Below, in pieces: positions 23,560 to 34,069 of a stretch of 64,000 nt of DNA. The stretch is from Desmodus rotundus (Eukaryota > Chordata > Mammalia > Chiroptera > Phyllostomidae). Positions within the stretch are counted from its first letter, which is position 1; each line of letters starts with the position of its first letter. A program made the position numbers and the translations under genes. The DNA lies in assembly GCF_022682495.2 (NCBI RefSeq), contig NC_071392.1, forward strand, positions 88,862,797-88,926,796. Direction: 5' to 3'. The notes under the pieces are model-generated. The model ran no database searches. It worked only from the letters and a program-made list of their open reading frames with translations, and had not been told where the DNA came from.

Positions 23560-24665
23560 CACTCTTTCTAGGCCAGGAAATACGTTCTCACTTGTCAACA
23601 CCCAACTTGGGTCACCTTCCCAGTGCAGTGGTCTGGACATTCCCCTGCCCCACCCACAGAAGTAGCCCCTCTCTCCCCTCCGGCTGTTTCCCTCTGCACT
23701 CTCTGTTTATTCCAGATCACACACCGTGTTCTAAGGGTGTATTTACTGTGTCTCTGCTGTGTCTCCCAACCGACCGTGAACTCCCTTAGGGAACGAAACT
23801 TCTTTCAGTCAACCCCTTCAGGCTTGTGGTATTATGTGCCATCCATAAAATTGACTCTAAAACGTCTATTTCTCGCCCAGTCCTCTCCTCTGTGCAGCAA
23901 AATGCCTATCTGATATCTCTGCTCTTCTGACTCAAAGGTTCCTCAAACTTTACCTGTTCGAAGCTGAACTCCTGATACCTGCCACATCCCCACCCCTACC
24001 GGGACCACCTCTGCCTCCCCATTATCAGGGCTGTCACCAACATCCATCCAGAAACACAGCAGTCTTCCTAACACCTGTCCTGCGCCTCCCCGATTCTTTT
24101 TTTTTATTATTGTTATTCAGTTACAGTTGTGTGCCTTTTCTCCCTCCGCCCCGATTCTTAACCATCCCCAGGTTCTGTCCACGTTACCCCTAGCTGTCTC
24201 TTTATTGTGTCTACCCACTAGCCCACCGGGTTTGTAGGCAGCGACGAATGTTCCAACCATAGCCTGTTCCCTCTGGCCCATTAAAGCAGCCTCCTCAGTG
24301 TTCTACCCGATCCTCTCTCTCCTTTCCCTCCAATGCATTCACCAAACTGCAGCCAGAGCGATCTTTTAAAACTGCAAATCAGATTATGTCACCTCCATAT
24401 AAAACCCTTCGAGAGTTACCCATTACTGTTTCTACACAAACACCAAAATCCTCAGAATGCCGCCCCCTTTCTCTTTGAGCCTCCCTTCCCACCACCCTCC
24501 CCCGAATTTTAGCCATCTTCACTTTCTTTGCATTGGTCCCCACATTCCCTCTTTCCTCAGGGCTGTGCACCTGCATCCTTCTCTTCCTAGGACGCTTTGC
24601 CTGCCCCTAGTCTCAGTTAAAGCTCATTCTCCTTCAGTCATTAACTTAAACACCAACTCCCTGCT
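23560..24665 (+). mobile_element. L2-related relic, sense, interrupted by a micro-L1
   Basis: Two adjoining L2-type pieces. 23560-23810 has a tail phrase ('GACCGTGAACTCCCTTAGGG'). 23880-24665 has 'AAGCTGAACTCCTGATACC', 'CACTGCAGCCAGAGCGATCT'-like wording near 24350, 'CAAATCAGATTATGTCACC', 'AAACCCTTCGAGAGTTACCC' and 'CTCTTCCTAGGACGCTTTGC'. These match the reading order of the mammalian L2 3' half. Confidence 0.65.
24088..24159 (-). mobile_element. Micro-L1 insertion (about 50 bp) with 11-bp TSD
   Basis: A 50-bp antisense L1 3' tip (24099-24148: poly-T, then ATTATTGTTATTCAGTTACA and GTTGTGTGCCTTTTCTCCC) is flanked by a perfect CCCCGATTCTT duplication at 24088-24098 and 24149-24159. It lies inside an L2 relic, so it is younger than that element. 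Confidence 0.85.
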
Positions 24666-24799
24666 AAGTCTCTACTAGCATGGCTTTCTGTATAGAAGGC
24701 ATGTAATAAACACTTTAAAGAATACATGAAAAGACTGGCCGCTAGCCAGAGGAAGGTGGGAGTTCCAGGGAGGGCTGCTTTAGGATGGGCATGATGTAA

Positions 24800-24885
24800 A
24801 GCCCACAGCGATTGAACGACTTGCCTGACCAGGGCCGTACAGCTGGTTGGTGGCAGAGCCAGGACTAAAAAGCACACAGACGGCG
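24800..24885 (-). mobile_element. MIR fragment, antisense
   Basis: 'GAACGACTTGCCTGACCAGG', 'CCGTACAGCTGGTTGGTGGC' and 'AGAGCCAGGACTAAAAAGC' are the reversed MIR core. Confidence 0.7.
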
Positions 24886-26015
24886 ACTCCTGCCTTCCAC
24901 ACGCACCACGTTAACCTCTCACTCGATGCCTCAGATGAAGTTCGCTGCAGGGAAGTCCTCATCTCCTTCGCTCTCCCTAAAGCATTCTAACCTGCTCAGG
25001 GCCATCCGTGCCGTCGTGCTTATTAACGCCGTTTGAGAAGCGTGACCCTGGAATTCTGGACGCAAACTCTCCTCCTGGTTAAGATTCGAGTCAAGTTGTT
25101 CAGTGCCGCTGGTTCTTAAACTCCCGGTGAGAAGGCCCCCAGCTCCTACACAGCTCACAGACCACAGAGCTTAATGATGTGTTTAAAGTAATAAACATCA
25201 TATCTGTGTCTCAGGGGCAGCACGTGGCATTCAGGATCAGCCTGAGAGGTTTTCCTTTGCTATTTCTTCTCCTTGGTGCAGATCCAGACACTTGAAGCTT
25301 ATTGCATAGATGCTGACCTGGAAGTAACCTGGCCTTTAGAGAGAATTAGGGGGGTAGGGGTTACAACGGTTCTGCATTCCCCTGCATGCCCAGAACAAGC
25401 AGAGGTGAACATTCACCTGTCCCAGGTCCAATGTCGTTAGTCCAAAATGGTTATGTTAAATTGAAGAAAACATCAAACAGAATAAAAAATTTAGGAAGGA
25501 CGTTCAGCATGGTGCACTGGGGGATAAAAAGCAGATTTTGCCAATGTAAGACCAGGAGAGAAATACTGTATTTCAGGGTAACAGGGCCTTGGGAGTGCAA
25601 TGGAAACAAGTATGAGCAGAGCTGGGCCTTGCAGAGAGCCCTGGGAGGGGCCAGGCCTGTGCAGAATCGGGCTGCTGCAGAGAAGCGATGCCCAGCATCA
25701 ACAGGAGCAGAGCTCCAGAAAACGCACTTAACTTAGTGACTAGGTGATAAATTAAAACGCAGTTAATGAGCATGATTATTCCAGGCAATGGGATTCAGTC
25801 ATGACAGAGTTTAGTGACCCCGAGGCTGGGCTCAGGCCCATCCTCCTCCGGTACGGTGTCAGCTCCCCAGCCATCCCCCTAGATGTTACAGAAGCCAGAC
25901 AGCTTTCAGGAAGTGGGATAGCTGGGACGAGGCAGAGGAGAGCTTTGCAAGGCAGGAAGGAGTAAGCAAATACCACAGCCTGTGCATACAACAGAAGATA
26001 AAAAAGAAGGAGGTC

Positions 26016-26403
26016 TGTTGTTAGGGCCTGAATGTTTGTGTCTTCCCCCAAATCCATATGTGGAACCCCCAAACCCCAACATGATCATATTGAGGGAGGA
26101 GGCATTGGGGGTAATTAGGTTTGTATGAAGTCCTGAGGGCGGGGCCCTCAGGATGAGACCAGTGCCCTGATAAGAAGAGACCAGAGAGCTAGTGCTTGCT
26201 TGCTCTCTCACTCTCTCCCTCTTGCCACATGAGCACATAGCAAGAAGGCAGCTGTCTGCAAGCCAGGAAGAGAGCCCTCTCCAGGAATGGAGTCAGCTGC
26301 CACCTTGATCTTTGTTACTTACAGCAACAGAACTGTGAGAATACATTTCTGTGTTTAAGCCACCCAGTTACAGTACTTTGTTATAGCAGCCCACGCTAAG
26401 ACA
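26016..26403 (+). mobile_element. MaLR (MLT1-like) solo LTR, near complete
   Basis: A sense LTR of about 388 bp of the ERVL-MaLR group. It starts 'TGTTGTTAGGGCCTGAATGT', continues 'CCAAATCCATATGTGGAACC', 'GAGGAGGCATTGGGGGTAAT', 'GGCGGGGCCCTCAGGATGAG', 'CAGTGCCCTGATAAGAAGAG', 'CAGAACTGTGAGAATACAT' and 'GTTTAAGCCACCCAGTTACA', and ends 'GCTAAGACA'. No internal region or second LTR adjoins it, so it is a recombined solo LTR. Confidence 0.88.
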
Positions 26404-28379
26404 GCCACCACGAGGCAGGGCTCAATCAGAACAGTTTGTGTGAGTGACTGGGTCAGAGGCAGGTGAGCAGAAGGGGAGCGTATGCTGGGGACCATTCACC
26501 GGCTGGGAGACCAGTTGTGAACATCTCTTCTCCACTCCGTATTTATTGATGTCATCTCAGCAGCTTGAGATGAGCCAAGGTGTACTGTTTACACCATGGG
26601 AATAGGCAACCACTACACACCAGGGTTTTCCCACTGGAGAGGCAGCTGTGTAACATTGACCAGCATGCCACTGTATACGTGAGGCGAAAGCCTTGTGGGA
26701 ACAGAGGTCCCGGGAGTTCTCATATTCAAAATCAACCCTAACCTCTTTGCTGTGGTTGCTGTTGCTGTTTAATTACTAATACACAATGGCATTCTTCAAT
26801 TATCTTTTATTACCTACCCAGAGTGATTCAGCATTTGTAGGCTCTCCTGGCAAACTAACCAGCATTTAAAGTATTGTTTCCATGGGGAACTATTTCCAAA
26901 TTGCAAGTTACTGACTTTAAAATAAACTTTTGGAAAACAGCCCATTTGTGAGCTGGGGACTTTGAATTCTGGGCCCTCACGGGGACGTTAGAGAACAAAA
27001 AGAATCACATCAGATTTTTAAAAACTACAGGTTGCAAAAGAAATCCTAGGTGAAAAGGAATGGAATAGAATTATTGAACTTGGAGGAGAGAGAGGGGAGG
27101 AGCAATGTAATCGCAGGGTGCATGCCAGCTGCGTTTGTTTCTCTGCCGTGAACATCAGGGGTTTGGGCAGACCGGGGGAAATGCCTGCGTGGCCTTACTC
27201 TGATGTGTGGTTTGCGTGTTTCATTTGGAACATTTCCAGACTAACTTCCCCCAGTGAAGGGTAGTTTATTTAGGATCCGTTCTGAGGACCAAAAAATGTT
27301 AAGACGAGATTGCTTGCTGGCTTCAGGGTTCCCGACACCTTCCGGAGCCTCAGTCGACAGATGGTGTGATGTATTTCACAATTTTGGGAAGCATGATATA
27401 ATTCAACAAATCCCTTCCATAACACATCTTGGAATGTAATCATAATACATCCTAGAATAACTAAACCCAAAATGTATCCTTTTCTATCCAAAAATGAATG
27501 TCATAAAGCTTAAGCTATCCCATACTAGTATAAAAACCTTAAAACAAGTATTCTAAATCAATACTTTTTGACCATTTAATGAGGGAAAAGGTGTTATTTG
27601 GGGCTTGTTAAATTAGTGTTATTTTAGTCACTCATTCAGAAGGGTTGGGGATGTTACTTTCCTAAGTGATATTACAGTACCCTGATTTAGCTTTTCCTGA
27701 AAACAATCTGAAACAAAGAAATGAGAGCTGTAAATCTGCCACTTGGAGCCTTAAATGGTCCACAGCCCTCCCAGGCCCTGGTTTAACAGTTGGTTTATGA
27801 CATGGTTTCAGAATAACGCTCTCAAGCATAGTATAACCCTTCCTCCAAAACGGACATGAATCCATAAAGCTTGTTAATGGTGACTCTAAAACCCCCAAAA
27901 GTAGTCTCTGTGGCATATTTCTGGTTTGTTGATCTAAAATCCTTAGCTTCCTGAATGTCCCTTCATGATCCGCCTGGGTCATCACCAGTTTGTCTGAGAA
28001 TGGGTACCAGTTCCCCCTGGCCGGAAGGCCCGGCTCCCTGCTGCGCCTGGTGCACCACCCTGCCTGCGCTCTCCTCGAGGGTCTCCCACTCCTGCGCATC
28101 CGTGTCACCAGGGAACCTGTCACCCTTGCTGAAGCGTATTTGCATGCTGCGCCCTCAGTGAGCAAGCTGCTCCTCTTCTCCACCTATATATAGCGCCTGC
28201 CTCTGGCTCTTTGGGTCCTGGTTCCAATGTCTTCTCCCAGGAAGTGTTCCTAGGGCCCCGGAGAGCACGCTGGTGCCCCGGAGTCGCAGGTTCCCCACTG
28301 CGTACACTGACCCTGCACCCACCACAACGTCGGTTAGTCTACAGTGTCCTCTACACGGAGCACCCCTGCGAGCAAGACT

Positions 28380-28690
28380 GTGACCTCCGCACCCAGCATG
28401 GAGTCTGGCCCACAGCCGCCACTGGACAGATGCTTGCTGCAAGAAGGAAGGCCAGATCAGGATCTTCCAGGCGGTGAGACGGGGGTCTAGTCTCCCAGCC
28501 TGCCGAGAAAGGCACAGACACTTGCCACACACTCGTAACACACTCACTGTGTGTTTGGGTTTTTGACACGTCTCCTCCCACGCCCGCTGCTGGACAGAAA
28601 GCTCCTCGAGGGCAGTGGTGCATTTTGTGCATCTTCACGTTCCAGGAAGTCGTGCAGTGACTGGCGTGGCGTAAGTGCATATTTGATCTG
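28380..28690 (+). mobile_element. L2-like 3' end fragments, sense (diverged)
   Basis: 'CACCCAGCATGGAGTCTGGC' near 28390 and 'AGAAAGCTCCTCGAGGGCAG' near 28597 with a degraded continuation match the L2 tail (stop-watch phrase 'CTCCTTGAGGGCAGGGAC'). Confidence 0.45.
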
Positions 28691-28830
28691 CGTTTGCCAA
28701 CAGCACGCTGGCGTTTTCGATCAGGACGATTCTCAGCTGTACAAAACAGACCCACACATTGGAGGACACCAGCAGTCCCGCCCTGCTCACTCAACACCAA
28801 TGGTACCCCGTCATTTGGACACGCCCTCCC

Positions 28831-28993
28831 ATACACACACGCACGTGTGTGCATGCACATGCAAACGTGCACGTGTGTACCTACCCATGTGTGCTCATAC
28901 ATGCATGTGCACACGCACATGCATGCCCCCATGTGCATGCTCATTCACATGTGTACATGCTCGCACGTGCACACACGCAACACACACACACAT
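28831..28993. repeat. Alternating purine-pyrimidine (CA/TG/GC) tract, Z-DNA prone
   Basis: About 160 bp of alternating pyrimidine-purine steps rich in CACGTG, GCATGC, TGCACA and TGTACA words with few breaks, ending in a (CA)n run. Many local palindromes (for example ACACGCACGTGTGT near 28835). It is translatable on both strands into His/Thr/Cys-rich or Met/Val/Cys-rich repeats, so the long frames here are artefacts. Confidence 0.9.
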
Positions 28994-29229
28994 TTGTACA
29001 AGTTCTTGTGGTGGGAGGTCAGGCGGAGAATGGTGCTGCCCATAGTTGAGAGCCTCTAGTCACTGGAACTCTCACCACAGCTCAGTGAGCAGCGGGTCGT
29101 GGAGACTGTACCAGCGCCAGGGTGACTTACGGAGGGTTGCCCGTGTGTGGCGGCATCAGGCACGGTACAGTGCGGCATCTGTGGCCCTCAGTGGGGCGTG
29201 GTAACTTTTCTGTGTAAGGTGACTGACTA

Positions 29230-29440
29230 ATCTTCATTGAAGGTTTATCGTATACCCTAGGCACTAGGCTAAGTGTGCACATCGGCTGTTTAATCCTCAC
29301 AGCAACCTGTGTGGCCCCATTTCTCAGTGAAGGAAACAGAGGTTTAGAGAGTTGCAAGCCATAGACCAAGTTCACACACTTGGTCTGTGTCAAGGCCAAG
29401 AGTCACCCCGAATCACTGTGCTGTACTGACTCTGCTGGGC
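29230..29440 (-). mobile_element. MIR fragment, antisense
   Basis: 'CACTAGGCTAAGTGTGCACA', 'TTTAATCCTCACAGCAACCT', 'CATTTCTCAGTGAAGGAAAC' and 'AGAGGTTTAGAGAGTTGCAA' are in antisense MIR order. Confidence 0.8.
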
Positions 29441-29849
29441 ATGTTTAACAAGAACAGACTTCACGTATCCCAGGTGCAAGAATGCTTTTTAAGTTCGTCC
29501 CTCCTATTAATTACAGTGTGGCCTGGTGTTTCGCAAAGCCTGTCTGTGTGGTGTCGAGGTAGCGGGATGAGGAGGGCAGGTTCCAGGGGCACAGAAGTTG
29601 GAGAAACACTTTCAGAGGGGCACATGGAGAGGACAATGGAACAGTAAACACTGAAAACCAAACCAATCTCGGAGGGGTGCCTCGGGGTTTCCTAGTGACT
29701 CTCAGGAGGTGCTTTCAGAACATTCCAGAGCAAACGGCAGTGAAAACCACAGCAGGAGCTGGTCTGCCAGGAAACGATTGAAAATCAGCTAGCACCCACC
29801 GAGTAGGCTGTAGGAAATGCCTGAGGAAGGGTTAGTGACCTTCCTTCCA

Positions 29850-30065
29850 ATTTCATAATAATAATAGATACTATGTATTAGGTGCTGATTACTTTAAATG
29901 ACCTTTCATAATTTCCACTCTTATTATCTTCCTTTCACAAATAACATACTGAAGCCTAGAGAAGCTGGTCAAGTCACATCACCTACGGCCACTATTTGAT
30001 GGCAGTGCCAAGTTTGGACCCAGTTCCCTCTAACCTCGTGCCTCGTGATTTGAAACACTGTACTC
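29850..30065 (-). mobile_element. MIR fragment, antisense
   Basis: 'ACTATGTATTAGGTGCTGAT', 'CACTCTTATTATCTTCCTTT', 'CACAAATAACATACTGAAGC' and 'CACTATTTGATGGCAGTGCC' match an antisense MIR. Confidence 0.75.
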
Positions 30066-30522
30066 CAAGCGCCCAGCACTGAGGGCGTGGTCTGGGGCTT
30101 CCCTGTGGGCATGAATGTCCAAAGCAAAACCGTCTCAAAGGTGGGGCCCCAGAGCGCCTGGCATGGGTGGTTTGTATTACAACACTGCCTTCTTCGCAGT
30201 GCGTCTCTTCAGCCAAACTTATTCATCCGGTCTGAGTACGAAACTGACGTTCTCTCCGGCGTGATTTACATTTCTTATTTTTATTATTGCATTTTAAACT
30301 CTCAGATCGCCACATTGTTGCACGACTTTTTTTGATGGTGTGTTCGTGTTAAGGAAGTAACATCCATCTGCCTAGGAGCCCTCCCAGTCTGACCCCATCC
30401 TAGAGCCCGAGTCTGTCCTCGGTGACCTGCCTAGAGGCTGACAGTCAACCCAAGTTTAAGTTGTTGATGGTCCCGGCACCCGACTTCTCCTCCTTTTTCA
30501 GCTTCTCTTTCCTTTTCAACAG

Positions 30523-30762
30523 ACGTTGGTGCATTTTTTGAAGAGGGGATGTGGCTGCGGTATAACTTCCAGGCACCCGGGATCAGCAGCAGAGAATCAG
30601 GCAGCAGCAGGGCTGAGAGCTCACAGGAGCAGCAGAGCCCGCCGCCGGACCTCACCCACGAGGAGGTCCGGTTCAGCTTCAGCACCTCCAAGGCGCCCTG
30701 CATTCTCCTCTACGTCAGCTCTCTCACCACGGACTTCCTGGCGGTCCTCGTCCAACCCACCG
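30523..30762 (+). CDS. CNTNAP2: CNTNAP2 exon: EGF2 to LamG4 junction (internal coding exon)
   Basis: Internal exon of a contactin-associated protein, a single-pass neuronal adhesion molecule that clusters potassium channels at juxtaparanodes. A polypyrimidine run ending in CAACAG precedes it and a GTAAGG donor follows. It is 240 nt and starts and ends in phase 1: the first two bases complete an Asp codon and the last G begins a Gly codon finished by the next exon. It encodes [19 protein letters not shown], then a Ser/Glu/Gln-rich linker, then [15 protein letters not shown] and [13 protein letters not shown], the first strands of the fourth laminin-G domain. From memory these blocks match CNTNAP2 closely, while CNTNAP1, 3, 4 and 5 differ more. 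The linker is diverged and seems about one residue longer than in human. Probably human exon 20; the number is not verified. An upstream acceptor at 30500-30501 would add seven codons in frame. Paralogue choice is an inference; exon status is nearly certain. Confidence 0.93.
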
Positions 30763-30814
30763 GTAAGGACCGTGACGCCTGGCCACTGAGTGTTGGGTGG
30801 ATGGAATGTTCTAG

Positions 30815-30960
30815 TGAGAGTCTAGATCATTCTTGGCTTCTCCTTTATTCCTCACAGGAAGTTGAGCAAGTCACCTAATGTCTTTGAACCCTATTTCCCT
30901 GTTTGAGAGCCAGCAAAGCAACTGGTCCGGTGCATGCTTAATAGCAGTGTGTACAGTAGT
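30815..30960 (+). mobile_element. MIR fragment, sense (diverged)
   Basis: 'TTGAGCAAGTCACCTAATGT', 'CTTTGAACCCTATTTCCCTG' match the MIR core. It begins about 50 bp inside the intron, close to the donor of the first exon. Confidence 0.6.
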
Positions 30961-31834
30961 AATGTTGCTAAGGCATGTTGAGTTACTTACAGGAACCATA
31001 TTACATGATATGAGATGATTTATATAATGATGATGATTTTTTTGTTCCTAATGATTAAATACATTCACTACTCTACCAACAAGAGCTTTGAAGTAATGAA
31101 TGAACTTTATATAAATAAATGAATTATTACCCTGATTTATGATAATGACCAAACAGGTTCCTACAGAACGTCTGAATATTCAATGGAAATAGAAAATCAG
31201 AGACATTTGCACTCCTAAGCCCTCTCCTTGACAGCAAGGTTGCTGAAAGCAGGGTGTATTTACAGTGTAACTTCGACACCTTCTTGATCTCGGAATACGC
31301 ACTGAGCCAGAGACAGTCAGACACACAGCCTCTCAAGCAGGCGTTCCCGCGGCAATGTAGGAATGGCCTTACGACCCGAGAAAGAGAGAAGTGTAAACAT
31401 TCCTAATGCCTATGAACTTGGGTTCTAAGCCTCTTAATGTTTTAAGATCACTTTTTTTTAACCAATTAAAATAGTTCAGGTGTCTCAAGGAGCAAATCTC
31501 TCTGACTCTCTCCCAGGGAGCTTGTGTGGCTGACGGCGAGGACGCCCTCTCTCCTCATCTTGCTCTTCACTGACGAGGCCTGGCAGCCTCCTATGACAGC
31601 TGCTTCAGGATGTAGCATCTGGAAGAGCAAGGTTCCCTTCCCTTGGAACCAAGCATCGTCACTATTATTAACCCAATTCCACTTAAGTTCTAAAAAATAG
31701 TAAACTCTTAAACTTCTTCCCGGGGCAATGCACTAAGTTAAAAAGATGGGGAAATAAATGTTTCCTTGTATTTTCCCTTCTTGAAATTATTCCTAAAGTG
31801 ATTAGCCAAAAACCAGACAAAGATTCAGCATGCA

Positions 31835-32110
31835 GGTGTTACTCATAGGAATTGGAAAGAACCGAGTGGCCCAACTTCAGTAAAGTGGTGAGTGGAAGAG
31901 AGGGAGTCACCACTTTATGCAACATTATATACCTATGAAGAATAATATTCACGAAGAGTAATTAATGACATGGAGAAAAAATTAGTAATACTGCGTTAAA
32001 CCAAAAAAAGGGGCAAGATACAGTTTTGACTGTCCAAAAGCAGTTTAACTTTGAGAGAGAGAGATATACATACATAAAGGAAAGCAACAATGTGAGCACC
32101 AAGTGTCTGT
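31835..32110 (+). mobile_element. L1M fragment (ORF2 end to 3' UTR), sense
   Basis: 'GAAAGAACCGAGTGGCCCAA', 'GCAACATTATATACCTATGA', 'AATGACATGGAGAAAAAATT' and 'AAAGGGGCAAGATACAG' follow an L1M end. The frame is broken. Confidence 0.55.
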
Positions 32111-34069
32111 TTGGGTTGTTGGTTTGCTGCTTCTGAATAGTAACACTCCTCTCCAAACATCAAGGGCCCACCCCAGCAGGGGTCACTGTTCTGATCAGAA
32201 AAAGCAATACGTAAAATCAGTAAGTGAGGAAGCAGAAGGCAAAAGTGCATAACCCTGCGTTCCACAAGCTCGCAAGTTACGTTTACTTCTCCTGGATCCA
32301 ACTAAACAGATTTCTCATCCACAAACGTTCCCACCCCACGTGCCAGCCCCGAGGTGGGCAGGGCGGGTGGTTCTCACTTTAGCTTGTCCAGAGTGTAATG
32401 AACACAATGCAGTCGAGGCTGTGCCGTCTGCTCCTCGGGTCGAGGCCGCGCAGAGGTGTTCAACAGCCAGCGCCCAACCCTGGGCGTGCACGTGTGTTTG
32501 TGGGCGTTCGTCGCAGGCCGGTGTTTCCATCCCAGGGGTGTCCACGCTGAAGAAGAAGGGCTGTCGTGGGCCCCACATCACGTACACAAACACTAGCGAA
32601 CACTGATGAATGCAAGAAGGGTCCGTGCACAGTTTCCATGAGGTCCGCCGCCACAGACGAGCAAAAAGTCCTCCCGTAATAGCCCTGATTGTGCAGCAGC
32701 CCTTCGATAGTCTTTTAAAATTGCCAAGCGGGTCCCAAGTTTGTGATCACTAATACAGAAAATGTACTATCTAAGTAATAAAACTTAGTATGAAACTTAG
32801 TAAGAAAACTTAAGTAACGTGTTAAGTAAATTTACGACTTTGTGTTGGGCTGCATTCATAGCCATCCTGGGCAGCGCACAGCCTGCGGGCCACCGGCTGG
32901 ACACCCCTGAGGTCGGTTTGGTTAACACGGGAGTGGCTGCAGCCAGTGTGAGAGCAGCCCCTTCCCCTCGCCTTCGTGCCCTCAGGGGGTGAACACGAGG
33001 TGCGAGGAGTAAGCCCTCTCTCCACTTAACACTATTTTATTTTAATGAGCAAATATGAATATTCTCCCAATTACCATTTCATGGTTCTCTTGTGCTGCTA
33101 TTTGAAAGGAATCGATACAGTGTTTGAATTTTTTTATTCAAGCAGATCCCCATTACTATTTATAGATGTTCACTCTATGTACCTTTAAAGTTCCAACTCA
33201 TCTTTTTTCTCAAAGCAAATAATTTCTGTTGCCATTAAGTGAAGTGGTTTAGACATTTTACATCACATTTACAAAGTCCAAGACAGCCAGAAAAGAGAAG
33301 CATAATTTTTAAGGAAACAACTGAAAACTGAGTCAGATGAGCTGGGGAACGTGAAGGGACCAGTGGCAGAGACAGTACAGAGGGCGGTGTCCAGTTCTTT
33401 GCGTCATTACGAAGCCCACACTCGGGCGTCGGGGCCGGTGCTGTCAGACGTGACTCTATGCTTACAGCCAAGCACACAACCCACTTCAGACCCAGAGAAA
33501 CTGGGGTGCGCCGTGCTGCACAGTGGCTGTGTGAGTGTGCTCTGAGGACACGCCCAAGCGAGTGAAGAGTGGGTACAGCTGTAAACTTGTAAAAATTGGC
33601 TGCAGTTTTACAAGCACACCAGAAGGAAAGTGGAGAGTAATTACTCAAGACAATCAACTTTCTGCATGTTGTTCAAATACCTGCCTGCTCATCTCCATTC
33701 CTGAACAAGAGATTGTTTTTAATTCTCTTGGGATGAAGGGAAAACTCGGGTAAAACACTGACGAGTGGGGAGAGAAGCCTCTGCGTATTCCAAGGTCCTG
33801 AGGTAGGGGGAGAATTTCACATCCTGGAGAGTGAGAGAAACCGAAGGTCACGTAGACGCGGGAAGCGAGAGGGTAAACGGTGCGGTTTGAAAATAAACTA
33901 GCAGGCCAGACGGAGCGTCGTCGCTACATTAACAGTGTGTGTCTTCATCTCAGGGCAACTGGAAGGCTGTGAAGCGTTTTAAGGAAACCAATGCAGTAAT
34001 CAAGTATGCCTTTTGGAAAGACCTCTCTGCAAAGAAAACCTAAGAAATAAAAAAGCACCGGAGCAGGGA

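Larger units (their letters stand above)
1..30522 (+). other. CNTNAP2: CNTNAP2 intron upstream of the first exon (partial)
   Basis: Intronic by position: the exon at 30523 begins mid-codon, so the EGF2 exon must lie upstream, and no candidate for it is visible here. The long stretches not covered by other entries hold no gene that I can support. 1-2700, 4850-6000, 6900-7780, 8510-9100, 9400-10790, 13480-14530, 14660-17380, 18080-20330, 20480-21600, 21800-22530, 24900-26010 and 26410-28380 look like ordinary AT-moderate intronic DNA with short chance reading frames. 2150-2500 has the texture of an old LTR but I cannot place it. 15600-15760 and 16200-16400 are repeat-free and rich in TAAT-type words, so they could be conserved non-coding sequence, but I cannot test that from one genome. 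Confidence 0.85.

Noticed and set aside
26016..26403. Provirus
   Set aside because: Only a solo LTR is present; no gag, pol or env and no partner LTR in the window.
27662..28183. 173-codon minus-strand open frame
   Set aside because: No domain, no splice or promoter context, lies within an intron on the opposite strand; composition fits a chance frame in GC-rich DNA.
28831..28993. CRISPR-like repeat array
   Set aside because: Vertebrate nuclear DNA; the repeats are dinucleotide alternation without unit-spacer structure.
28351..29045. Open frames of 164 and 197 codons on both strands
   Set aside because: They run through the alternating CA/TG/GC tract, which is free of stops on both strands. 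The peptides are His/Thr/Cys or Met/Val/Cys repeats with no conserved domain.
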